A DNA stretch of 64,000 nucleotides from Ypsolopha sequella (Eukaryota > Arthropoda > Insecta > Lepidoptera > Ypsolophidae). The stretch spans positions 236,001 to 300,000 of the forward strand of contig CAKOHE010000110.1 in NCBI GenBank assembly GCA_934047225.1, written 5' to 3'. The notes beneath the pieces were generated by a model, which worked only from the letters and a program-made list of their open reading frames with translations, made no database searches and was not told the DNA's origin. This document shows, one piece after another, positions 56,353 through 64,000 of this stretch; within the stretch, counting starts at the first letter, position 1, and the number at the start of each line of letters is the position of its first letter. Made by a program: the position numbers and the translations under genes.

Positions 56353-57036
56353 GCCAAATAACACTGAGAGGGGGTCAGACATGTTTACGTGTAGGATAAT
56401 CAACTCGTAACACCTTCTTTTTACCGACGATTTTAACGTCCCAACGTGATAGCGCCGTACTTTGACCGCAATTACACGCTCTTTAGGGGATGCAGGGGCC
56501 TTATTGTGTAACTTCAAAATCTATCGCTATCAATTTCAAAAGCATCGTGATTGGCTAGAAATGACATCACATTACACATCCTTTTAAGCCAATTGCAACA
56601 CCTTTAGCCATAGCGATATATGTTAAGGTTAGACAAAAAGTTCCTCATTTACCTCTAGTTTTTCTTTCACCGTCAGCAAGTGAATAAAAATACTTTTTCT
56701 CAAAAAAATATTTCTCAAATTCATATCTCCGAAACAAATGTGGAAAATGTCTCGTTTTATTTTTGAAAAAAGCACCACTGCATGCTTCGACCCTCCTAGC
56801 CCTCCTGGACTCGTATATAAAAGTACTCGCCTTGCGGCTTTGGACTTTTAACATTATACGTCCAGAATAGCTCACTGGTCTCTGCAGTAATGTACTATTA
56901 CAAATTCCGACAATCTCATTGGTGGTAGGTGCATGAGGCCTTGACCTTGAGACAGTACGGTGATTGAGTCTTACTGATTGAGCTACTGCTTTCTACATTG
57001 ACCGCTCTTTAAATGCAATAATACTTTTTCCAACAG
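56353..57036 (+). other. Nup205 intron m, 3' part
   Basis: Noncoding. ACCGACGATTTTAACGTCCC near 56423 matches dispersed sequence at 34350 and 14830. The end is the acceptor TTTTTCCAACAG. Confidence 0.45.
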
Positions 57037-57268
57037 AGCGGCGCACCCCAACTCTCCAAACGGGCTACTGATCGAAGTGGATGCGTTCACCGCCGTCATA
57101 GCACGAGCTTCTAACAGAGAAGTGTTCGGCTACGTGAAGCAAGACACGTCACTACAGCAGTGCGCGGCGAGCTCGAGCCGGGTGCAGGGGCTCATGCTGG
57201 CGCTCATACCGAGGTTCGCCAACCCGCCGCCGCAGCAGGAGCAAGATGACAGTCTGCTCTATCACAAG
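57037..57268 (+). CDS. Nup205: Nup205 exon n
   Basis: The exon starts after TTTTTCCAACAG; its A completes arginine. It encodes AAHPNSPNGLLIEVDAFTAV, then SSRVQGLMLALIPRF and DDSLLYHK. It ends before GTACGTGC, phase 0. It corresponds to the human segment around LMELQGHIGRFQRQCLGLLSRF. GC-rich. Confidence 0.85.
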
Positions 57269-57322
57269 GTACGTGCAGCTAGACACGTCACTACAAACAG
57301 AAAGAAAGAAAAACGTTTGTTA

Positions 57323-57570
57323 TACAACGTGTAACAGAAAGGTGTAACCATATTTGAAGAGCTTATTCAGTCAATGGTTTAGAACAACTTTTACTATGGA
57401 ACAAATCCTGTATATCGAAAAACTCGCTTCATAGAAAAATGCAATGCCGCTCGGCCGAAATGTATGGAAGGGCAGATTTTTTTTGAGATTTCTGGTTTGA
57501 CTCCATAGTAAAAGTTGTTTTATACCATTGACTGAATAAGCTCTTCAAATATGGTTACACCTTTCTGGTA
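57323..57570. mobile_element. Palindromic TA-type MITE, family Q, copy 2 (right end lost)
   Basis: It starts TACAACGTGTAACAGAAAGG. The right arm ends at ACACCTTTCTG without the last ~10 bases. The rest of the palindrome matches copy 1 at 33396. Confidence 0.83.
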
Positions 57571-57661
57571 TATTTTATGCAGCAAAGTACATCACTGCTT
57601 TACACTTCTATTTTTGTCATGTGCAAGACGAATTCTGTGTGATACTTTTTACTCGTTTTAG

Positions 57662-57905
57662 ATTGTATCGAATCTCGTGACGTACGCGCGCAACATCCTC
57701 GAGCGCGACTCGTCTCGCGTGCTGTTCCGTCCCGCGCTCCTCCCCGCAGACGTGAGCGGGAACGAGGGCGCGGGGGGCGGGGCGCCGCACTGTGGCGCCA
57801 TCTTGGATCTGCTGCAGAGCTCGGTGCGGAGGTGCCATCAGCAGAGCAAGCTGCTGCTCACTGTCAGTCATCAGCTGCAGAATGTTCCCACAATGACCTT
57901 GGAAG
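57662..57905 (+). CDS. Nup205: Nup205 exon o
   Basis: The exon starts after ACTCGTTTTAG in phase 0. It encodes IVSNLVTYARNILERDSSRV ... CGAILDLLQSSVRRCHQQSK, then VSHQLQNVPTMTLE. It ends one base into a codon before GTAGGTGG. Human NUP205 has ICANVMEYCQSL, LGIIIYLLKQS and KLQNVEQLP in this order. It is the last recognisable exon; the remaining C-terminal ~100 residues must lie past the window or in sequence I did not recognise. Confidence 0.93.
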
Positions 57906-58983
57906 GTAGGTGGTGATGAAAGGTCCATTTAAACTGAACTAAGATGTTTGGTATTAATATGAAGTTGTAGACAAACATTAAGTTTTCTTTGGAGCATATA
58001 CCGGGTGTAATTAGACAGGTGTCTATTAACGTAGACTAAGTATTACTACGTATAGACCGACAACTCCCATACATAATAATAAGAATAAAAAAGATTTATT
58101 ACCAAAAAAAAGCTCGAGAAAAAGAACACAAAAATAACAATATTAAAAGAGATAAAAATATTTACTAAAAACTTATTTAAACTAACCTAAACTAATATAA
58201 GAGGTTCCGAACAGCGCTGTTTTTGCAGCGTACCCCTTTGACATGACATAAAGTATTGAAAAATGGTGCAGTGAAAGGCGCGCAGAATGTTATTTTATTA
58301 CACATCAAGGCGTGGCAACTTTTTTACGCGACCTTACAACACTAGGTGTCGCCAAGTGTTGCAAATAAGCATATTTTGTTTAATTGACTGCAAGTAATCT
58401 CTCATGGTTACCAAGTAAACATGTGGCTGTAATATTTTTGCTTAGAAAAACTGGATGGCGCTAAGTTGACAACACTAACAGTGAATATTTCAGCGCCATC
58501 CAGTATCGAAGTAGGAATTATTTTTATGTTACGTGACATCGCTGTGCCACTAGCGTAACCAATCGGTCTTTTTTAGCATCATGTTCGTTAGAGGATTTAG
58601 CAACGCCTTTTTTGTGGCTACAAACTGATGTATGGGAACTGCTATTCTATACGTGGGAATACTTAGTCTATGGTATAAATGAAACCACATAACACAACAT
58701 TTAACTACCGTTCCTAAAGAAACATACACGCGCAAATGAGACAAGAACCAGTAGGTTTTCAAAATTACAGGCCTACCGTTTAACTGAGTCGGTTCCTGAG
58801 GTCGCTGCGCGGTGTGGGAGGGGTGTGGTGACGTCACGTGAATTGACTAGAGAGAGACGCGATGTCACCCCTCCCGCACGGCTCTCTACAGCAGGAATCG
58901 ACTCAACTAAACGGAAGTAAGGAAACGATATGTATATCTCTTGTCTATGATCTTTAAACAGTATAAAATGAATATATAATATA
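57906..58983 (+). other. Nup205 intron o, first part
   Basis: No exon seen. It contains a 13-bp inverted repeat ACTGGATGGCGCT / AGCGCCATCCAGT at ~58449-58504 and AT-rich DNA. Confidence 0.5.
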
Positions 58984-59105
58984 TACAAGGTGACTTTTTG
59001 ATCATCGTCCAAATTCATACTAGAGGCTTGGTAAGTGATCAGCATAACGAATCGATAACAATTTTTGTGAAATTCGTTTGATGAAATTTCGACTTCCCAT
59101 AGTAA
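58984..59105. mobile_element. Family P MITE, one arm only
   Basis: TACAAGGTGACTTTTTGATC and the following ~100 bp match the left arm of copies at 16395 and 24099. The matching right arm is missing. Its inner end joins the truncated protease/pol region of BEL D. Confidence 0.75.
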
Positions 59106-59109
59106 TATG

Positions 59110-61781
59110 TCAATTGCACGTTGGTCATTTTTAGAATTATAGTCTTCTTTTTTTATCCCTATCGAATCTAATTTGTAGTTATCTCGAATCAGTGCTTCGG
59201 TATCGGATAGGGAACAGTGGTTTACTATTTCTACTGGCTCAGTTCTACTGTTTGTGAAACCATATACAACCCAACCCAAAGGAGTAAGACATGCAACAGG
59301 TTGGGACCGCGTACCTTTCCGAGTATCATTAGAGATAAGCAGATGCCAGTTGTCAATTCCTACTATAATCATAGGTTTTACTTTTTTGTAAGTGACCAAG
59401 TGCGATATGTCAGACAAATGGGGATATTTTTCAATTTCCTCAGGACATACCGACTGAGAAGCAATACCTAGGTTAGGAATAGACCTCGCTCTTTCAATTG
59501 TGTATACATCTGATGTATGATAACCTTTAATAGTAAAGTCTACATACTCAACAACGGTTTCCTTTGTGAGACCACCAATGCAGTCTATTTGAACCTCAGA
59601 GAGATTTCCAGAAGCACCTATCTGTTTAGATAACTCAGAGTCAACAAAAGTTGCTGTTGCACCATCATCTAATAACGCGAGAGTATCTACTTTCCCTTTT
59701 GGACCATAAACACTAACTTTAATTACTTTGAGAAGGGGCCGTAGAATTTTCTTGTTTTCTGTGAAAGAATGAGCTACGACTACGGAGGCTTCTCGTTCAG
59801 TAACATCGACTGAAACTTCTAAGTTATTAGATGAGTTGAACGGAAGAACTTCACTTATATCGGGGCGGTCATTGTCAATATTGTAGAGTAATTTCTCTGT
59901 GTTGTGGTCGTGAAGCAAATCATGGTGTTTGTACTTGCACCCATCGATTTGACACATAATCTTGGCATTACAGTACCTATACCTATGTGACCCTTTTTTT
60001 AGACATCGATGGCAAAGTTTGTTTTCGCGCACCCACTGCCATCTATCACTTGTCGTTAAAAGCTTGAAGGCAGCACACATATCTATCGCATGATTTTTTT
60101 GACAGTAAAGGCAGGGCATTGAGACATGTTTATTTTCAATAGATGTCGAGTTAATACGTTCTCGTGGCCTGAATTTATTATTGTCAGAGCTAATATCAGG
60201 AATATGGCCAAAATATATTTGTTGGTTTATCTCGCGTTGTAAGAATTCAGCAAACATTTCAAGCTTGGTCTTATTGGACCCTATTAATGGAGTTGCAAAA
60301 TCGGAAAAACGAGCTCTCATGAAAGGTGTCAGTTTCCCTACCAAAGTGTTATAAAGTTCTGGAGATTCTAAGTAAGCTTTATGATCTAAAAGCTTAAGCG
60401 CAGCTACACAATTACGCACACGACATGTAAATTCATTAAGATCCCTTGTTTCTAAGCTGAGACGCGGTAATGCACGTACAGCAGCAATCTCACTAAGTAC
60501 GATTAAATCAGGTCGTGCAAACTTTTCTTCTAAAGCTGACATGATGTCATCAGGATCCCGTGCCGACATCATTAATACAGCCACTTCTTGGCGCGCGGCG
60601 CCAGTTAACGCCATAGTGATTCGTGTAATGTTTTCACTAGGGCTGTAACTTTTTTCAGTATCTTTGAATACACGTTTAAACGCTAGCCACTCAAGTGGTT
60701 TTCCATCGAATTTTGGTAAGCTACCGTCCCCTAATTTATGTTTATGGGAGTCTGTCAATTTAGATATAGCTTGTGCTAATTCAGATATATCTGATTTACC
60801 TGTTTTTTCTGATATCGGAATACTTGTAGATAGTCCACGTGATTCATGTGTTGATGGAGGCAGAATAGTGGGGGTCTCTGCTGATTTTGGTGCACTAGCT
60901 GAAGTTAAAAGGTTTAGCCGTTGAGGAGTTGTAAAATAGTTACCCGAGCCAATCAAAGACTCTGTTGTTTGCAGTAGTGCTGCAGAGTATGGTAGGGATG
61001 TGGTTATTTGCGTGTTTTTGTAAGTTGAGGGCCTCAACAGATGTGACGGCAAAGCTGTAGATGCCCCAGCATCTTCTTTGTATGGATATGTTACTAGGGG
61101 GAGCCCTGAATCCTGGTTTGCCATCACCTTAGTGGGGGCCTGGGTGTATACATTATTGTGAGAAGGGGAAGCCGATGTGTGCGGTGGTGACGACGCAAGG
61201 GAGTATGGTCTAGAACAATGAAAAGGCACGATGTTACAAAAACCTGTCGTAGGCTGTGGCACTACTACAGAGGTCAAGGGCAATGTAGGCTGAACCATAA
61301 CAGAGGGCGTTGACTGTTGCGATGAAAATACCGATGACTGTAAGCACATACCAGATGTAAGAGTATCTACACTTGAGCAGGTACCCTGGACGAAGATTGA
61401 TGTCGCATTTACATTCACAGCAGGTGTAGGTGGTGGTGCGTTCGCGTTCACAGCGGGCAGGTGCAATGGTTCTACCACATCCATAGACGGCAAGTGCGGG
61501 AGCTGTAGCGCAGTCACGCTGGGATGAGGAAGAGAGGTGGTGGGAGGAGTAGGGGAAGCATCAGCAACACACAGGACCTGTGGTTGAAAAAGAGCATTAG
61601 TAGGTTCTTGCATTCGTGCTACGTCTTTAACTCTTCGTTCTGTTGGTTTGTCGAATTCTTTCAACCATGCTTCAACTTTAGTTGAGCTAGTACGGCTACT
61701 GCAGAGACTATGGCTACCTCGATGGCTTTCAATTGCCTCTGCCTCTATAGCAGCACATGTTGCCTGTAGTTCTAGCTCCAT
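59110..61781 (-). pseudogene. BEL/Pao gag-protease, element D, truncated before RT
   Basis: The frame starts MELELQATCAAIEAEAIESH with a coiled segment and a long Pro/Ser/Thr-rich region. The BEL gag block follows (LPKFDGKPLEWLAFKRVF, then RARFSDFATP). Next are knuckles (CLYCQKNHAIDMC, CHRCLKKGSHRYRYC, CKYKHHDLLHDH) and protease (LALLDDGATATFVDSELS). The post-protease IVGIDNWHLLI...PLGWVVYG segment, typical for BEL, follows. The frame continues past ~59110 only as MITE or host-derived sequence, so RT, RNase H and integrase are missing on this strand. The ATG at 61781 has an in-frame stop two codons upstream, at the junction with the inverted integrase block, so the true gag start was probably upstream. 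Confidence 0.85.
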
Positions 61782-61783
61782 TC

Positions 61784-62642
61784 TCTATTTGTCTCAATTG
61801 GTAGAAGAACTGAAAAAAGATACGTTGCACTATACACCTGCATGACTACTAGGGCAATCCATCTAGAATTAGTTCACTCCCTCTCTGCAGATTCTGCACT
61901 TATGAGCCTACGACGATTTGTTGCCAGAAGAGGTGTTCCTAACGAAATTCATAGTGACAATTCTACTGCTTTTATCGGCGCAAGTAAAGAATTGGCTGAA
62001 CTTTTTGGAAAGCCTGTTGAAGATTATGCAGCAAACAATGGCATAAACTGGAAATTCATACCTCCAGCTGCTCCTAGGATGGGTGGAGCTTGGGAGAGAA
62101 TGGTAAAAAGCGTAAAAACCGCGCTAAAAGTCACTCTTATAGATAGAAAACCAAACGAGGAATGCCTATTGACCGTACTTGCTGAAGCGGAAGCCTTGGT
62201 GAACTCCAGACCCCTAACCCACGTTTCTGCAGAACCAACTGAAGCGGAAGCGCTTACTCCTTCTCATTTTCTTTTGGGATCATCGTCAGGATCACCCTCT
62301 CCATATAATGCTACCGACAGAGACCTATTCGGCCGTACACATTGGAAAAAGTCCCTAAGACTTGCTGACTATTTTTGGAAGAGATGGGTTCGTGAATACC
62401 TTCCATGTCTTAGACCAAGGAATAAAGTAAATGTACCATATACTAATCTCTCTATAGACGACGTGGTACTCATCGTGGATGGCAATCTACCTAGAGGCAC
62501 CTGGCCACGCGGGCGAGTTACCGCAATCTTTCCTGGACGTGACAGAATTGTTAGAGTGGCTGAAGTGAAAACCAATGCTGGAGTCTTGCGTCGCCCAGTT
62601 CACAAGCTTGTACGGTTGCCTACCGACTCTGACTGTATGTGA
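61784..62642 (+). pseudogene. BEL/Pao integrase fragment, inverted block of element D
   Basis: Similarity begins abruptly near 61784, in mid-integrase. It gives RAIHLELVHSLSADSA, the second catalytic aspartate in HSDNSTAFIGAS, and the catalytic glutamate in GGAWERMVKSVKTALK. The NSRPLTHVSAEPTEAE block, the C-terminal basic LPRGTWPRGRVTAIFPGRDR segment and a stop at 62640-62642 follow. The zinc finger and first catalytic aspartate are missing. It lies head-to-head with the gag frame of the same family. Confidence 0.88.
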
Positions 62643-62670
62643 GTGCTTCAGCCCTCACAAGACGGGACCA

Positions 62671-62883
62671 TGTGATGAACTGCTGGCCACCAGCTCATCA
62701 CATTGTCTTTGAATTAGTTACCTTTTTTATTTTTTTTGATTTTGTCATCTGGAGAAGTGACAACAAGAAAAATGTTTCAGTTTGTACAAGTAAGTTAATT
62801 TATTATGTTTCTTGTATTCAATACATTATTACCTGCTTAGGTACTTTGATCTGGTCGTTTTATTCGCATTCAGTTCATTATAT
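62671..62883 (+). repeat. LTR of BEL D, plus orientation
   Basis: 213 bp, starting TGTGATGAACTGCTGGCCAC and ending GTTCATTATAT. It follows the integrase stop by 28 bp, as a 3' LTR should. The next bases are protease-coding sequence, not host DNA. Confidence 0.88.
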
Positions 62884-62979
62884 TCGTTATTAGATGATGG
62901 TGCAACAGCAACTTTTGTTGACTCTGAGTTATCTAAACAGATAGGTGCTTCTGGAAATCTCTCTGAGGTTCAAATACTG
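62884..62979 (+). pseudogene. Protease fragment joined to the LTR end
   Basis: The sequence gives LLDDGATATFVDSELSKQIG and ends within SEVQI. It is the same stretch as on the minus strand at ~59590-59685. It begins exactly at the LTR border and stops exactly where gag N-terminal sequence of the opposite strand begins (CAAATA|CTGCTG). Confidence 0.85.
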
Positions 62980-63276
62980 CTGCCTAGATGTCGAAGGAAG
63001 AACAAAGTCTTCTGTTGAATGTAGCCTAGCCTCGGGCGCTATACAAGGAGCCGTAGGTATCAAGTTCGGTAACTGAACCTCAGTGACGGCACAGAGAGGC
63101 GAAGATATGGCTTCAGTCATAGTACTGGGAGGCGTGTCTTCCGCGGTACGGACGGACAACTGGGCCTCGGCAGTATCAGGATTAGGAGGGGGCGGCATAA
63201 TCTCGGCCGCGCTGTTGGGAGGCGAGCTTTCCATTGTATGAAAATGCTGCTGGGCCTGTGATCTGGTTGTCACCAT
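62980..63276 (-). pseudogene. BEL/Pao gag N-terminus, element D
   Basis: The frame starts MVTTRSQAQQHFHTMESSPP. It is proline- and threonine-rich and breaks off after TSRQQ at the junction with the inverted protease fragment. It lies ~35 bp past the LTR and primer-binding motif. It is probably the missing N-terminus of the gag at 61781. Confidence 0.75.
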
Positions 63277-63297
63277 AGTCGTTATAAAAAAATTTTT

Positions 63298-63311
63298 GTT
63301 CGAAGGACCAA
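63298..63311 (-). promoter_or_regulatory. Primer-binding site of BEL D
   Basis: On the minus strand TTGGTCCTTCGAAC directly follows the LTR. As in BEL C, TGGTCCTTCGA pairs with the expected 3' end of tyrosine tRNA. Confidence 0.7.
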
Positions 63312-63524
63312 ATATAATGAACTGAATGCGAATAAAACGACCAGATCAAAGTACCTAAGCAGGTAATAATGTATTGAATACAAGAAACATAATAAATTAA
63401 CTTACTTGTACAAACTGAAACATTTTTCTTGTTGTCACTTCTCCAGATGACAAAATCAAAAAAAATAAAAAAGGTAACTAATTCAAAGACAATGTGATGA
63501 GCTGGTGGCCAGCAGTTCATCACA
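63312..63524 (-). repeat. LTR of BEL D, minus orientation
   Basis: 213 bp; reverse complement of 62671-62883, no difference seen. Its outer border cuts into an R1 unit at GCTTTATTATTATTAT. Confidence 0.9.
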
Positions 63525-64000
63525 GCTTTATTATTATTATTTTTTTAATTTGTTTGCAATGGTTGGCTAACCTGCAGCCTTTCCTGTGTACCATAGATGT
63601 TATACTTTTTTTCCACTGTTTAACGGCTCTGGATACAATCCTTTTGAGCCAATCATTATTGAAAGTTCACAAGATTATATTTGTTTTCATTTCCTCACAC
63701 TATGCATTGAAAAACGTAGTATGATACACGGGCGTAAAAGCAATAAATTACTCGGTTACGTTTAAAACACTCGCTACGCTCGTGTTTTAAATCGTCCTCG
63801 TAATTTATTCCTTTGCGCCCTTGTAGCATAAACTACTATTCAATGCATGTGCTCGTAAAGGCCCATTTTTTATGCATCAAAACCGAACAGAAAGTCGATT
63901 ATTTTGCCCTAGGGCTTTATTATTATTATTTTTTTAATTCATTTACAATGGTTGGCTAACCTGCAGCCTTTCCTGTGTACCATAGACGTTATACTTTTTT
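63525..64000 (-). repeat. Repeat R1, tandem units, copy 3 (runs off the window)
   Basis: On the minus strand, a unit end TTTACGAGCACATGCATTGA is followed directly by the unit start ATAGTAGTTTATGCTACAAG at ~63840. R1 is therefore tandemly arranged here with a period near 375 bp. Each unit carries a TTTAAAACACGAGCGTAGCG hairpin (63755-63795). BEL D is inserted into one unit. Confidence 0.82.

Larger units (their letters stand above)
12601..57905 (+). other. Nup205: Nup205 gene, central to C-terminal portion (exons and introns)
   Basis: Fourteen + strand exons encode consecutive segments matching human NUP205 in order. The match runs from the 'ReDYEP' region to just after the NVEQLP-like segment (here LQNVPTMTLEG). 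NUP205 is a large alpha-solenoid nucleoporin of the inner ring of the nuclear pore, binding Nup93 and linking the scaffold. The gene starts upstream of the window and its final exons lie beyond 57905. The introns contain two complete BEL/Pao elements, a Gypsy element, two LINEs and many MITEs. Expressed status cannot be judged from sequence; splice sites are mostly intact. One exon has an apparent frameshift (see 47591-48129). Confidence 0.93.
58990..63524 (-). mobile_element. BEL/Pao retrotransposon D, rearranged
   Basis: Three blocks of one family are fused. Minus: LTR (63524-63312) and gag N-terminus (63276-62980). Plus: integrase (about 61784-62642), LTR (62671-62883) and a protease fragment (62884-62979). 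Minus: gag and protease (61781 to about 59110). The two 213-bp LTRs are inverted relative to each other and appear identical. RT and RNase H are absent. The left end meets a one-armed MITE. Confidence 0.85.

Noticed and set aside
55719..56370. AATAACACTGAGAGGG direct repeats as a target duplication of the third LINE
   Set aside because: Similarity extends beyond the short string, and related sequence occurs at ~34293; they look like copies of a dispersed repeat.

Overview
The window is arthropod, most likely lepidopteran (moth) nuclear DNA. I infer this from AT-rich introns, several dispersed repeat types I associate with moth genomes, the many BEL/Pao retrotransposons and the insect-type splice structure. 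There are no bacterial operons, rRNA genes or CRISPR arrays. Comparisons with known families are from memory; no search was run.

The only clear host gene is a central-to-C-terminal portion of Nup205, the large alpha-solenoid scaffold nucleoporin of the inner ring of the nuclear pore complex. At least fourteen exons on the + strand can be placed between 12601 and 57905, nearly all with canonical AG/GT borders and compatible phases. The encoded peptides follow human NUP205 in order; for example they share YESKMA, SWRQL, LLGY/F and a Nup205-type RQIL.PAL block. The gene starts upstream of the window and its last ~100 residues lie downstream. The exon at 47591-48129 carries an apparent 1-bp frameshift in a G run. 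One stretch between exons 7 and 8 and another between exons 10 and 11 are not accounted for.

Everything else is intronic or upstream DNA filled with mobile elements. 1-2.6 kb: AT-rich DNA, an (ATG)40 microsatellite and a ~720-bp TACGR pentanucleotide array. 2.6-6.1 kb: a non-LTR retrotransposon of the R2-like restriction-endonuclease type with an intact 962-codon ORF. 7.4-12.56 kb: BEL/Pao element A (minus, 3'-truncated, frameshifted), with a TIR element nested in its leader. 13.6-24.4 kb: piggyBac-like MITEs, palindromic TA-type MITEs, a minisatellite-bearing foldback element, a perfect 125-bp inverted repeat, and an exon of a YqaJ-type nuclease-like protein. 25.4-32.2 kb: BEL/Pao element B (plus), complete, with identical LTRs and a GGTTG target duplication. 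32.3-33.7 kb: a tRNA-like TIR element, a mariner relic and a TA MITE. 35.2-42.9 kb: BEL/Pao element C (minus), complete, with 371/372 identical LTR bases and a TCTTT duplication; it has landed inside an older minus-strand ORF. 44.9-47.6 kb: a 5'-truncated Jockey/CR1-type LINE. 48.4-52.9 kb: a Ty3/Gypsy element with 98-bp LTRs and an integrase frameshift. 54.4-55.7 kb: a second truncated LINE. 59-63.5 kb: BEL/Pao element D, rearranged so that an inverted integrase-LTR-protease block sits inside gag. 63.5-64 kb: tandem units of a dispersed repeat (R1), also present at 7.0 and 24.7 kb.

The retroelements encode their own replication proteins and do not cooperate with Nup205. The functional link is positional: insertions expand the introns and approach splice sites closely. 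I found no convincing novel multi-gene system. The best leads are the rearranged BEL D element, the perfect palindrome, the repeated primer-binding-like motifs in BEL C, the R2-like element, and the YqaJ-like exon.
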